Assembly (NCBI GenBank): GCA_035559315.1
Contig: DATMBJ010000038.1
Coordinates: 1 to 46,823, forward strand
Source: DATLZM01 sp035559315
GTDB taxonomy: Bacteria; Actinomycetota; UBA4738; HRBIN12
Direction of reading: 5' to 3'
Length of the DNA: 46,823 nt
A program made the translations under genes and the position numbers. This document shows positions 24,035 through 32,791 of the stretch, piece after piece (positions within the stretch are counted from its first letter, which is position 1; each line of letters opens with the position of its first letter). The notes beneath the pieces are model-generated. The model made no database searches and had not been told where the DNA came from. It worked only from the letters and a program-made list of their open reading frames with translations.

Positions 24035-25515
24035 CCGAGCCCTGCGACCGGACCGCGACCGAGCTCGCCGCGGCCCTGCGCGCCGGCGAGCTCTCGGCCG
24101 AGGAGCTCGTCCGGTCCTGCCTGGGCCGGATCGACGCGGTCGAGCCCGAGGTCCGCGCGTTCCTCGAGCGGACCCCCGAGCTCGCGCTGGAGCAGGCCCG
24201 GGCGGTGGACGCGCGCCTGGCCGCGGGGGAGGAGCTCCCGGCGGTGGCCGGGATCCCGCTCGCGCTCAAGGACGTCCTCACGACCAAGGGGATCCGCACC
24301 ACCTGCGGCTCGCGGATCCTCGAGGACTACGTCCCGCCCTACGACTGCACGCCCTGGGCGCGGCTCCGGACCGCGGGGTCCGTGCTCCTCGGCAAGACGA
24401 ACTGCGACGAGTTCGCGATGGGCTCCTCCAACGAGAACTCGGCCTTCGGGCCGGTCCACAACCCCTGGGACCTGGGCCGGGTGCCGGGGGGCTCCTCCGG
24501 CGGCTCGGCGGCGGCGGTGGCCGCCGGGGAGGCGGTGTGGGCGCTCGGGACCGACACCGGCGGGTCGGTCCGCCAGCCGGCCGCGCTGTGCGGGGTCGTG
24601 GGGATGAAGCCGACCTACGGGCTGGTCTCCCGCTACGGGCTGATCGCGTTCGCCTCCTCCCTCGACACCGTGGGGACCTTCACGCGGAGCGTCCGCGACG
24701 CCGCGGTGCTGCTCTCGGCGATCGCCGGCCGCGACCCGAGGGACGCGACGAGCCTGGACCCCGCGGAGCCCGACCTCGCGGCCGGCCTGGAGGAGGCCGA
24801 CGTCCGGGGCCTGCGGGTGGGCGTGATCGCGGAGGCGCTCGGCGAGGGGGTGGAGCCCGGTGTGCGGGACGTCGTCCGGGCCGCCGTGGACCGCCTGGCG
24901 GGGATGGGGGCGGAGGTCGGGGAGGCGTCGCTTCCCCACGCCGAGTACGCGCTCTCGGCCTACTACCTGATCGCGCCCTCCGAGGCGTCGTCGAACCTCG
25001 CCCGCTACGACGGGGTCCGCTACGGCCTGCGGGTCCCCGGCCGTGACTCGGTGGAGATGATGATGCGGACCCGCGGCGAGGGGTTCGGCCCCGAGGTGAA
25101 GCGGCGGATCATCCTCGGGACCTACGCGCTCTCGGCCGGGTACTACGAGGCGTACTACGGGCAGGCCCAGAAGGTCCGGACGCTCGTGATCCGGGACTAC
25201 CAGGCCGCCTTCGAGCGGTTCGACGTGCTGGTCTCGCCGACCTCCCCGACCACCGCGTTCCGGATCGGCGAGAAGGTCGACGACCCGCTCGCGATGTACC
25301 TCTCGGACGTGTTCACGATCCCCGCGAACCTGGCCGGGGTCCCCGCGATCTCGATCCCCTGCGGCCTCGACGAGCGGGGGCTCCCGGTGGGCCTCCAGAT
25401 CACCGGGCCGGTGCTGGGGGAGCGCAAGGTGCTCGGCGCGGCCCACGCGCTGGAGCGGGAGCTCGCGTTCTCGGCCCGCCCCCCGCTGCTCGAGCGGATC
25501 GCCCCGGTGGGGTGA
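24031..25515 (+). CDS. gatA: Asp/Glu-tRNA(Asn/Gln) amidotransferase subunit A
   Basis: A 494-residue amidase that releases ammonia from glutamine for transamidation of mischarged Glu-tRNA(Gln) or Asp-tRNA(Asn). The amidase-signature catalytic triad is visible as K80 (ALKD), S155 (GGSSGGS) and S179 (TDTGGSVRQPA). The length is normal. The start overlaps gatC by four bases. GatB does not follow directly: an exporter on the other strand and a toxin-antitoxin pair intervene. The gene ends 63 bases before the convergent EamA gene. Confidence 0.97.
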   Translation: MTEPCDRTATELAAALRAGELSAEELVRSCLGRIDAVEPEVRAFLERTPELALEQARAVDARLAAGEELPAVAGIPLALKDVLTTKGIRTTCGSRILEDYVPPYDCTPWARLRTAGSVLLGKTNCDEFAMGSSNENSAFGPVHNPWDLGRVPGGSSGGSAAAVAAGEAVWALGTDTGGSVRQPAALCGVVGMKPTYGLVSRYGLIAFASSLDTVGTFTRSVRDAAVLLSAIAGRDPRDATSLDPAEPDLAAGLEEADVRGLRVGVIAEALGEGVEPGVRDVVRAAVDRLAGMGAEVGEASLPHAEYALSAYYLIAPSEASSNLARYDGVRYGLRVPGRDSVEMMMRTRGEGFGPEVKRRIILGTYALSAGYYEAYYGQAQKVRTLVIRDYQAAFERFDVLVSPTSPTTAFRIGEKVDDPLAMYLSDVFTIPANLAGVPAISIPCGLDERGLPVGLQITGPVLGERKVLGAAHALERELAFSARPPLLERIAPVG

Positions 25516-25578
25516 CCCGCCCATCCCCGTGACGCCTCGGTGCCCCGATGGGAAGGGGGGGTCGCTGGCCGCGGGATC

Positions 25579-26550
25579 TCAGCCGCGCCGGACGGCCGGA
25601 TCGAGCTCCTCGCCCGAGGTCACGTCGGGCGGGGGAGGCTCGGCCCGGGCCGATACGATCAGCGCCACCGCGACCACGATCACCGCGGCCGCCGCCACGG
25701 TGCGCACGCCCACCGGCTCGTCGAGCACCAGCCAGCCGAGGAACACGGCCACGACCGGGGTGACGTAGGCGTACGTCGCGACCAGCGAGGTCGGCGCGGC
25801 CCGGAGCAGCCACAGGTACGAGGTGAACGCCACGAAGGAGCCGAACACGATCAGGTAGGCGAGGGCCCAGAGCGACGCGGCGGAGAACCGCTCCGGCCGC
25901 ACCAGGTCGAGCTCGCCGGCCAGCAGCCCGGCGGTTCCCAGCAGCGCCCCGCCGGCGAGCATCTGCATCCCGTTGCCGACGAGGGGCCGCCGGGGGAGCG
26001 GGGCCTGCCGGGAGAAGATGGAGCCGCCCGCCCACGAGAGCGACGCGCCGAGCGCGACCAGCACGCCCGGGAGGTCCAGGCGCCCGCCGGCGTCGGGCCC
26101 GACGAGGAGCCCGGCGCCGCCGAACCCCAGGACGATGCCGGCCCAGGCGCGGGCCGCGAGGTGGCGGCGGTAGACGACCCGGTCGATCAGCGCCATCCAG
26201 AGCGGCACCAGCGCGATGATCAGCGCGACGACGCCCGAAGGGACGGTCCGCTCCGCCCACACGACCCCGCCGTTCCCCCCGAACAGGAGGAGCGCGCCGA
26301 CCCCGAGCGCGGCGAGCCACTGCCGCGGCCCCGGCCGGTCACCGGCGCGGTCGCCGCGGCGCACGGCCCACGCGGAGAGGACGGCCCCGGCCACGAGGAA
26401 GCGGACCGCGGCCGCGAGGAGCGGCGGGAGGGTCTGGTTCACGATCCTGATGGCGAGGTAGGTCGTGCCCCAGATGAGGTAGACGGCGCCCAGCGGCCCC
26501 CAGACCAGGGCCGGCGGGACGCCGCGGGCCGGGGCTCGTGCGATCCGCAT
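25579..26550 (-). CDS. EamA/DMT family exporter
   Basis: A 323-residue membrane protein with ten predicted hydrophobic segments arranged as two EamA repeats: VYLIWGTTYLAIRIVNQTLPP near residue 20 and LGASLSWAGGSIFSRQAPL near 190. It is a drug/metabolite-transporter superfamily member, similar in length to amino-acid or metabolite exporters such as RhtA and YedA. Substrate unknown. Its ATG is 6 nt after TATGCT on the minus strand, so it is probably leaderless. It lies head to head with the antitoxin gene and interrupts the gatCAB order. Confidence 0.88.
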   Translation of the reverse strand: MRIARAPARGVPPALVWGPLGAVYLIWGTTYLAIRIVNQTLPPLLAAAVRFLVAGAVLSAWAVRRGDRAGDRPGPRQWLAALGVGALLLFGGNGGVVWAERTVPSGVVALIIALVPLWMALIDRVVYRRHLAARAWAGIVLGFGGAGLLVGPDAGGRLDLPGVLVALGASLSWAGGSIFSRQAPLPRRPLVGNGMQMLAGGALLGTAGLLAGELDLVRPERFSAASLWALAYLIVFGSFVAFTSYLWLLRAAPTSLVATYAYVTPVVAVFLGWLVLDEPVGVRTVAAAAVIVVAVALIVSARAEPPPPDVTSGEELDPAVRRG

Positions 26551-26556
26551 CGCGCC

Positions 26557-26562
26557 AGCATA
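26557..26562 (-). promoter_or_regulatory. -10 box TATGCT, leaderless promoter of the EamA gene
   Basis: Minus-strand TATGCT ends 6 nt before the ATG at 26550. Confidence 0.5.
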
Positions 26563-26587
26563 CGGGCCGCCGCCGGACGCCCCAGCG

Positions 26588-26608
26588 ATGTGCTACCGTG
26601 TCGCACAT
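26588..26608 (+). promoter_or_regulatory. Inverted repeat ATGTGC-N9-GCACAT with -10 box TACCGT at the antitoxin start
   Basis: The two arms (26588-26593 and 26603-26608) flank TACCGT (26594-26599), 7 nt before the ATG; the right arm reaches into the start codon. This is the position expected for autorepression by an antitoxin or toxin-antitoxin complex. Confidence 0.5.
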
Positions 26609-26870
26609 GGAACGGGTGGGCGTCCGGGAGCTCCGCCGCCAGGCGAGCGCGATCCTGCGGCGGGTGGCCGCGGGCGAGTCGGTCGAGGTGACGGACCGGG
26701 GTCGGCCGGTCGCCGTGCTGGTGCGGGCGCTCCCGGCCGGGATCGTCCGGCTCGAGCGGGAGGGGCTCCTCCGCCCCGCCGAGGGGGACCTCCTCGATGT
26801 CCGGCCGGTGCGGCCCCCGCGGGGAGCGCGACGGCCGTCCGAGGTCGTCGCCGAGGGGCGCGGGGAGTGA
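26607..26870 (+). CDS. Phd/YefM-type antitoxin
   Basis: An 87-residue protein. The N-terminal fold VGVRELRRQASAILRRVAAGESVEVTDRGRPVAVLV is the typical Phd/YefM DNA-binding domain. The C-terminal ~40 residues are basic and Pro/Arg-rich and would wrap the toxin. The stop codon overlaps the toxin GTG start (GTGA). The pair probably forms an autoregulated toxin-antitoxin module. Leaderless start. Confidence 0.88.
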   Translation: MERVGVRELRRQASAILRRVAAGESVEVTDRGRPVAVLVRALPAGIVRLEREGLLRPAEGDLLDVRPVRPPRGARRPSEVVAEGRGE

Positions 26871-27262
26871 CCGCCCTCTACCTCGACGCCTCGGCCTTCG
26901 TGAAGGTCGTCGTGGAGGAACCGGGCTCCGCTGCGCTCCGCCGCCACCTGGCCCGGCGGCGGGCGCGCCGGGTCTCCTCGGCCCTCCTGCGGGCCGAGGC
27001 GTTGCGGGCCGTGCGGCACCTGGGCCCGGAGGCGCGCGCGGCGGTCCGCACCGCGCTCCGCCGGGTCGACCTCGTGGCCGTCGACGACCGGATCCTCGAC
27101 GCGGCGGGGATGCTCGAGCCGGCGATCCTCCGCACGCTCGACGCGGTCCACCTGGCGACCGCGCTCGCGCTCGGGGACGACCTCCTCGAGATCCTCACCT
27201 ACGACGGTCGGATGGCGGAGGGGGCTCGCCTCCTGGGCCTGCCCGTCCTGGCGCCCGCCTGA
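26867..27262 (+). CDS. PIN-domain toxin (VapC-like ribonuclease)
   Basis: A 131-residue PIN-domain nuclease that would cleave RNA when freed from its antitoxin. The acidic metal-binding set is present: D7 (LYLDASA), E44 (LRAEALRA), D92 (TLDAVHLATAL) and D113 (TYDGRM). The GTG start overlaps the antitoxin stop by four bases. It ends 50 bases before gatB. The intact acidic residues suggest it is functional; the RNA target is unknown. Confidence 0.9.
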   Translation: MTALYLDASAFVKVVVEEPGSAALRRHLARRRARRVSSALLRAEALRAVRHLGPEARAAVRTALRRVDLVAVDDRILDAAGMLEPAILRTLDAVHLATALALGDDLLEILTYDGRMAEGARLLGLPVLAPA

Positions 27263-27299
27263 CGCCGGAGCCCGGCCCCACCGCGTCCGCGCCGGCGGG

Positions 27300-27305
27300 T
27301 ATCGT
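27300..27305 (+). promoter_or_regulatory. -10 box TATCGT, leaderless promoter of gatB
   Basis: TATCGT ends 7 nt before GTG 27313, giving gatB a promoter separate from gatCA. Confidence 0.55.
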
Positions 27306-27312
27306 GGGGGCC

Positions 27313-28764
27313 GTGGGCAGCTACGAGACCGTGATCGGGCTCGAGTGCCACGTCGAGCTCTCGACCGAGACCAAGATGTTCTGCGGGTGCCCGAACGCCT
27401 TCGGCGCGCCCCCCAACACGAACGTCTGCCCGGTCTGCCTCGGCCACCCGGGGACGCTCCCGGTGCCGAACGAGCGGGCGATCGAGTCCATCGTCCGGAT
27501 CGGGCTCGCGCTCGGCTCCGAGATCGCCCGCGAGTCCCTGTTCCACCGGAAGCACTACTTCTACCCGGACATGCCGAAGAACTACCAGATCTCCCAGTAC
27601 GACCTGCCGGTCTGCGTCGGCGGCGCGCTCGAGATCCCGGTGGAGGGCGGCACGAAGCGGGTCGGCATCACCCGGGTCCACATGGAGGAGGACACCGGCA
27701 AGACCACCCATCCCGGCGCCACCGGGCGGATCTCGGAGGCCGAGTACGCGCTCGTCGACTACAACCGCGCGGGGGTGCCGCTGGTCGAGATCGTCTCCGA
27801 GCCCGACCTCCGCTCGCCGGAGGAGGCGGGGGCCTACCTCCGGGAGCTCCGCTCGCTCCTCGAGGCCCTCGGGGTCTCCGACGTCCGGATGGAGGAGGGT
27901 TCGCTCCGCTGCGACGCGAACGTCTCGGTCCGCCCCGCGGGCGCCGAGGGGCTCGGCGTGAAGGTCGAGATCAAGAACCTGAACTCGATCCGGTCGCTCG
28001 AGCGCGCGCTCCGCTTCGAGCAGGAGCGGCAGATCGCCGCGCTCGAGGCGGGCGAGCCCCTGGTCCAGGAGACCCGGCACTGGGACGAGGTGGCGGGGCG
28101 CACCGTCCCGCTGCGCTCGAAGGAGGAGGCCTTCGACTACCGGTACTTCCCCGAGCCCGACCTGCCGCCGCTCCGCCCCGACCCGGCGTGGGTGGAGAGG
28201 ATCCGCTCGGAGCTCCCGGAGCTCCCGGCCGCCAAGCGGGCCCGGTACGAGCGGGAGCTCGGGATCCGCCCGGACCAGGCCCGGATCCTCGCGGGCTCAC
28301 GGGCCTGGGCGGCGTTCTTCGAGGAGACCGTGGCGCTCGGCGCGGACCCGGCGGCGGCCGCCAACTGGCTGACCCAGGACCTGGCCGGGCTCCTGAACCG
28401 GGCGCGCCTCGAGATCGACGAGGCCAAGGTCACCCCGGGCCACGTCGCGGACCTCGTGCGGCTCGTGGCCGAGGGGACGATCTCGACCGCCGGGGCGAAG
28501 CAGGCGCTCGAGGTCGTGGTCGAGACCGGCGAGCCGGTGGAGGCCGTGGTCGAGGCCCGGGGCCTCCGGCAGGTCTCGGACGCCGCGGCCCTCGCGTCGG
28601 TCGTGGACGCGGTGATCGCGGAGAACCCCGGCCCGGTGCAGCAGTACCGGGCCGGGAAGGAGGGGGTGCTGGGGTTCCTCGTGGGACAGGTGATGCGGCG
28701 GACGGGCGGCTCGGCGAACCCGCAGCTCGCCCGGGAGCTGCTCCTCGAGCGGCTGCGGGGCTAG
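27313..28764 (+). CDS. gatB: Asp/Glu-tRNA(Asn/Gln) amidotransferase subunit B
   Basis: A 483-residue kinase/transamidase subunit that activates the mischarged aminoacyl-tRNA and uses ammonia delivered from GatA. It opens with ETVIGLECHVELSTETKMFCGC. The zinc site has CxC and CxxC (C24, C26, C39, C42), and HRKHYFYPDMPKNYQISQYD and VKVEIKNLNSIRSL follow. The C-terminal Yqey tail domain binds tRNA. GTG 27313 is chosen over GTG 27304 by the leaderless -10 spacing. An MFS gene begins 19 bases downstream. Confidence 0.96.
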   Translation: MGSYETVIGLECHVELSTETKMFCGCPNAFGAPPNTNVCPVCLGHPGTLPVPNERAIESIVRIGLALGSEIARESLFHRKHYFYPDMPKNYQISQYDLPVCVGGALEIPVEGGTKRVGITRVHMEEDTGKTTHPGATGRISEAEYALVDYNRAGVPLVEIVSEPDLRSPEEAGAYLRELRSLLEALGVSDVRMEEGSLRCDANVSVRPAGAEGLGVKVEIKNLNSIRSLERALRFEQERQIAALEAGEPLVQETRHWDEVAGRTVPLRSKEEAFDYRYFPEPDLPPLRPDPAWVERIRSELPELPAAKRARYERELGIRPDQARILAGSRAWAAFFEETVALGADPAAAANWLTQDLAGLLNRARLEIDEAKVTPGHVADLVRLVAEGTISTAGAKQALEVVVETGEPVEAVVEARGLRQVSDAAALASVVDAVIAENPGPVQQYRAGKEGVLGFLVGQVMRRTGGSANPQLARELLLERLRG

Positions 28765-28783
28765 CCGCCGTGGGGGCGGGCCC

Positions 28784-30091
28784 GTGAGGCAGGAGCGGCC
28801 CCCGCGCTACCCGTGGTGGCAGCTGATCCTCCTGGGCCTGGTCGGCCTGGTCGAGGCCGCGACCTGGCCGCTCCGCCGGATGTGGCGCTCGGGGGAGGCC
28901 CTGGACGCCTACGCCCTCGTCCACATGGCGAGCGTGGGAGGGGACGCGCTGCTCGCGGTGGCCCTCGCGGACTCGGTGTTCTTCGAGCTCCCGGTGGACG
29001 AGGCGAAGGTCCGGGTCGCCCTGTACCTCGCGCTCACGATGGCGCCGTTCGCCGCGGCCGGGCCGCTCCTCGTCCCCCTCCTCGACCGGGCGGGACCGAG
29101 GCGGGCGATCGCCGTGGGGGCGGCGGCCGGCCGGGCCGGCCTGGCCCTGTACGCGGCCCCCCGCCTGGGCACGCTGCTGCTGTTCCCCGCGGCGTTCCTC
29201 CTGCTCGTGCTGTCCCGGGTCCACGGGGTCGCGAAGAACGGCTTCACGATGGCCTTCGCCGGCCGCGGCGAGGGCCTGATGCGGGCCAACGCCCGGCTGG
29301 GACGGATCGCAGTGGCCGGCGCGGCGCTGGGCGCGGGGCCCGGGCTCCTGCTGCTCCGGCTCGCGGGCTCGGCGGCCGTGCTCTCCGCGGCGGCCGTGGC
29401 CTACGCGCTCGCCGCGCTCCTCGCGCTCCGCCTCCCCCACCCGCAGGTGCGTCGGCGCCTCGGCGAGGTCGGGCCGCGGGGGCGGATCCCCGCGCTCACC
29501 GCGCCCGCGATCGGCGGGGCGGGGCTCCGGGCGGCCTCGGGGTTCCTCCTGTTCCTCCTGGCGTTCGCCCTCCGGCGGGAGGGCCTGCCGACGTGGTGGT
29601 TCGGGGTCCTGGCGGCCGCGGGGACCGGGGGCGGGTTCCTCGCCGACCTCCTGGCGCCCCGGCTCCCCGCCTCGCTCCGCGAGGAGGCGGTGGTGGTGGG
29701 CTGCGTCCTGGGGGCGGGGCTCGGCGCGCTGATCGCGTTCCAGGCCTTCGCGCTCCCGGTGCTCGCCGTCTTCGGGCTGGCGGTCGGCGCGGCCACCGAG
29801 TTCGGGCGCCTCGCGTTCCAGGCGCTGATGCAACGGCACGCGCCGGCCGGGGCCCTGGGGCGGGTGTTCGTCCGCTACGAGGTGGCGTTCCAGCTCGCCT
29901 GGGTGGCGGGCGCGCTCCTCCCCGCGATGCTCCCCGTCGGCTTCCGGCCGGGGATCCTGGGGCTCGCCGGGTTCTACCTCCTCGCCGCCGCTGCCTTCTT
30001 CGGCCAGCCCTACGTGGAGCGACGGCTGGCCGCCCGGCGGACGGAGGAGGAGGCGGGGGCCGAGCGGCCGGCCGACGACGCCGCGGGGTAG
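28784..30091 (+). CDS. MFS-like multi-pass membrane protein
   Basis: A 435-residue membrane protein with about 10-12 hydrophobic segments. The weak MFS pattern includes PLLDRAGPRRAIAVGAAAGR after the second hairpin and a central basic loop (HPQVRRRLGEV). An N-terminal amphipathic helix and an acidic C-terminal tail are on the cytoplasmic side. GTG 28784 comes 19 bases after gatB. It resembles uncharacterised actinobacterial MFS proteins; the substrate cannot be inferred. Confidence 0.75.
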   Translation: MRQERPPRYPWWQLILLGLVGLVEAATWPLRRMWRSGEALDAYALVHMASVGGDALLAVALADSVFFELPVDEAKVRVALYLALTMAPFAAAGPLLVPLLDRAGPRRAIAVGAAAGRAGLALYAAPRLGTLLLFPAAFLLLVLSRVHGVAKNGFTMAFAGRGEGLMRANARLGRIAVAGAALGAGPGLLLLRLAGSAAVLSAAAVAYALAALLALRLPHPQVRRRLGEVGPRGRIPALTAPAIGGAGLRAASGFLLFLLAFALRREGLPTWWFGVLAAAGTGGGFLADLLAPRLPASLREEAVVVGCVLGAGLGALIAFQAFALPVLAVFGLAVGAATEFGRLAFQALMQRHAPAGALGRVFVRYEVAFQLAWVAGALLPAMLPVGFRPGILGLAGFYLLAAAAFFGQPYVERRLAARRTEEEAGAERPADDAAG

Positions 30092-30106
30092 CGGCCGAGC
30101 GGCCGC
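30091..30106. terminator. Hairpin GCGGCC-GAGC-GGCCGC overlapping the MFS stop codon
   Basis: A perfect 6-bp stem with a 4-nt loop begins at the last base of the TAG stop. No T tract. It is a candidate terminator; the rest of the 132-base gap to malic enzyme is GC-rich without other visible signals. Confidence 0.3.
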
Positions 30107-30211
30107 GGATGCGGAGGGGGCGCCCGCGAGCGGCCACCGACGGCGAGCGCCCGCCCGAAGGGCCCGCCCGATGGGGGACCAAGGGCCGCGCTCGGGTGCC
30201 CGGGCGGCGGC

Positions 30212-30217
30212 TAGCCT
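30212..30217 (+). promoter_or_regulatory. -10 box TAGCCT, leaderless promoter of malic enzyme
   Basis: TAGCCT ends 6 nt before GTG 30224. Confidence 0.55.
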
Positions 30218-30223
30218 CGGGCC

Positions 30224-31942
30224 GTGGACGGCACCGCGCGCCCGGCCCGGTCCTCCCCGGCGGCGGGGGAGATCGAGGTCGCGCTGCGGGGCATCCGTCT
30301 CCTGGAGGATCCCCTGCTCAACAAGGACACGGCGTTCACCGACGACGAGCGGGACGCGTTCGGCCTGCGCGGGCTGCTCCCGCCCAGGGTCCTCACGATC
30401 CGCGAGCAGGTGGCGCTGGAGCTCGAGCACCTCCGCCGGAAGGGCGACGACCTCGAGCGGTACGTGGGGCTCGTGGCGCTCCAGGACCGGAACGAGACCC
30501 TGTTCCACCGGGTCCTCCTCGACAACCTCGAGGAGCTGCTCCCGATCGTCTACACGCCGACCGTGGGCCTCGCCTGCCAGCGGTACAGCCACATCATGCG
30601 GCGGCCCCGGGGCGTCTGGATCACGCCCGACGACGTGGCGCGCATCCCGGCCCTCCTCCGGGCCGCCGGGCGGCCCGACGTGCGGTTGCTGGTCGTCACC
30701 GACAACGAGCGGATCCTGGGGCTCGGCGACCTGGGGGCCGGCGGGATGGGGATCCCCGTGGGCAAGCTCGCGATCTACACCGCGGCCGCGGGGATCCACC
30801 CCTCCCTGACGCTCCCGGTCTCGCTCGACGTCGGGACCGACAACGAGGAGCTGCTGGCCGACCCCCTGTACCTCGGCTACCGACGGCCCAGGCTCCGCGG
30901 CGAGGCGTACGACCGCCTGCTGGAGGCCTTCGTCGACGGGGTCCGGTCCGCGTTCCCCCGGGCCGTGATCCAGTGGGAGGACTTCAAGCAGCACAACGCG
31001 ATCAGGGTCCTCGACCGGTTCCGGGACCGGATCTGCAGCTTCAACGACGACATCCAGGGGACGGCCGGCGTGGTGCTCGCGGGGATCCTGTCCGCGCTCC
31101 GGATCCTCGGCGAGCCCCTCGCCGCGCAGCGGATCGTGTTCCTCGGGGCCGGGGCGTCGGGGATCGGCATCGCGAGGCTCGTGCGGCGGGCGATGGAGGC
31201 GGAGGGCGCGCCGCCGGAGACGATCCGGCGGGCCATCGCGATGCTCGACCGCAACGGGCTCATCTACGAGGGGCGGACCCCGCTGGACGAGGACAAGCGG
31301 CCCTTCGCCCTGGGGCCAGCGGAGATGGCGTCCTACGGGTTCGCCGGCGCGGACCGCTTCGACCTCGAGGCGGTCGTGCGGCGGGTGCGGCCCACGATCC
31401 TCGTCGGCACGAGCGGGACGCCCGGCGCCTTCACCGAGGCGGCGGTGCGGGAGATGGCCCGCCACCGGGAGCGCCCCGTGATCCTCCCGCTCTCCAACCC
31501 CACGTCGAACGCCGAGGCGGTGCCCGCGGACCTGCTCGCGTGGACCGGCGGGCGCGCGCTCGTGGCCACGGGGAGCCCCTTCGGGCCCGTGCGCGTCGGC
31601 GGGCGGACCCATGTGATCGGCCAGGCCAACAACGCGTTCGTCTTCCCCGGCGTGGGCCTGGGGCTCGTGGTGGCCGAGGCCCGGACCGTGCGCGACGAGG
31701 TCTTCCTGGTGGCGGCCCGCGCCCTCGCCCGGCTCGTCGGCGAGGACCGGCTGCGGCGGGGGGCGCTGTTCCCGTCGGTCTCCGACCTGCGGAGCGTCTC
31801 CCGCGCGATCGCCGTGGACGTGGCCCTCTCCGTGGCCGCGGATCGCGGGGAGCGGCCCGACCGGGGCGAGGTCGAGGAGGCGGTGGACCGGGCGATGTGG
31901 TACCCGGACTACGCGCGGTACCGGCCGGCCTCGCCGGGCTGA
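30224..31942 (+). CDS. maeA: NAD-dependent malic enzyme, large type
   Basis: A 572-residue enzyme that decarboxylates malate to pyruvate with NAD(P) reduction. It belongs to the long (SfcA/eukaryotic-like) class. The catalytic tyrosine Y110 is in VYTPTVG and the general-base lysine K181 in GIPVGKLAIY. Metal ligands lie in QWEDFKQHNA and FNDDIQGTAGV. The Rossmann motif FLGAGASGIGIARL follows. The leaderless GTG start is decided by TAGCCT 6 nt upstream. It links the TCA cycle to pyruvate and supplies reducing power. Confidence 0.94.
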   Translation: MDGTARPARSSPAAGEIEVALRGIRLLEDPLLNKDTAFTDDERDAFGLRGLLPPRVLTIREQVALELEHLRRKGDDLERYVGLVALQDRNETLFHRVLLDNLEELLPIVYTPTVGLACQRYSHIMRRPRGVWITPDDVARIPALLRAAGRPDVRLLVVTDNERILGLGDLGAGGMGIPVGKLAIYTAAAGIHPSLTLPVSLDVGTDNEELLADPLYLGYRRPRLRGEAYDRLLEAFVDGVRSAFPRAVIQWEDFKQHNAIRVLDRFRDRICSFNDDIQGTAGVVLAGILSALRILGEPLAAQRIVFLGAGASGIGIARLVRRAMEAEGAPPETIRRAIAMLDRNGLIYEGRTPLDEDKRPFALGPAEMASYGFAGADRFDLEAVVRRVRPTILVGTSGTPGAFTEAAVREMARHRERPVILPLSNPTSNAEAVPADLLAWTGGRALVATGSPFGPVRVGGRTHVIGQANNAFVFPGVGLGLVVAEARTVRDEVFLVAARALARLVGEDRLRRGALFPSVSDLRSVSRAIAVDVALSVAADRGERPDRGEVEEAVDRAMWYPDYARYRPASPG

Positions 31943-31993
31943 GGCCCTGGGGGCTGGACCCGGCGCCGCCCCGGGGTATAGACCCGGGGCAGG

Positions 31994-32791
31994 ATGCGCG
32001 TGCGGGGGTCCGTCGTCGCGGTGACCGGCGCCTCGCGGGGGATCGGCCGGGCGGTGGCGAAGGCCGCGGCCGCCCGGGGCGCCCGCGTCGGGCTCGTGGC
32101 CCGGTCCCGCGGGGACCTCGAGCGGGTGCTCGCCGAGGCCGGGGGGAACGGGGTCGTGGCCCCGGCGGACGTCGCCGACCGCGGGGCCCTGGAGGAGGCC
32201 CTGGCGCTCGTCCAGGAACGACTGGGGCCCATCGACGTCCTCGTGAACAACGCGGGCGTCGGCGCGTACGGTCCGTTCGTGGACACGGATCCCGCGGTCT
32301 TCGAGCGGCTCATGGCCGTGAACTACCTGGCGGCGGTCCACGCGATGCGGTTCGTCCTGCCCGGGATGCTCGAGCGGGGCCGGGGGCACGTGGTGAACGT
32401 GGCATCGGTCGCCGGGAGGATCGCGCCGCCCCTCGAGGCGGCCTACGCGGCGTCCAAGTTCGCGCTGGTGGGGCTGAGCGAGGCCGTGGATCTCGAGGTC
32501 GCGGGCCGCGGGGTGCGGGTCTCGGTGGTGTACCCGGGCGTCGTGGCGACGTCGTTCTTCGAGGCCCGCGGGCGCCCGTACGCCCTGCGCCGGCCGAGGC
32601 CCATCCCGCCCGAGCGGGTGGCGGAGGCGGTGATCGCGGTCGTCGAGCGGGGCGACGGCGAGCGCTACGTCCCCGGGCTCCTCCGCGGGGCGGTCGTGGC
32701 GCGCACCCTGGCCCCGGGGATGGCCCGGTGGGCCACCAGGTTCGTGTTCCGTCGGGAGCTCGGGGCGTGGCGGGACCCTCCTCGGGCCTGA
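31994..32791 (+). CDS. Short-chain dehydrogenase/reductase
   Basis: A 265-residue classical SDR. The cofactor motif TGASRGIG is near residue 13, followed by NNAG (VLVNNAGVGAYG). The catalytic Ser is in VVNVASVAGR and YxxxK in AAYAASKFALVG. The C-terminal ~60 residues extend past the usual SDR core and resemble the DltE/retinol-dehydrogenase-like group. The next gene starts 25 bases inside this one, so the two are cotranscribed. Substrate unknown. Confidence 0.88.
   Translation: MRVRGSVVAVTGASRGIGRAVAKAAAARGARVGLVARSRGDLERVLAEAGGNGVVAPADVADRGALEEALALVQERLGPIDVLVNNAGVGAYGPFVDTDPAVFERLMAVNYLAAVHAMRFVLPGMLERGRGHVVNVASVAGRIAPPLEAAYAASKFALVGLSEAVDLEVAGRGVRVSVVYPGVVATSFFEARGRPYALRRPRPIPPERVAEAVIAVVERGDGERYVPGLLRGAVVARTLAPGMARWATRFVFRRELGAWRDPPRA

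Noticed and set aside
25516..25578. Bidirectional terminator between gatA and the convergent EamA gene
   Set aside because: Only a 6-bp stem (CCCATC/GATGGG) with a 21-nt loop could be found, and there is no T tract; too weak to call.
28430..32389. Minus-strand open frame of 1319 codons
   Set aside because: Its translation is low-complexity Arg/Pro/Gly/His and mirrors gatB, the MFS gene and malic enzyme, all with conserved motifs on the plus strand.
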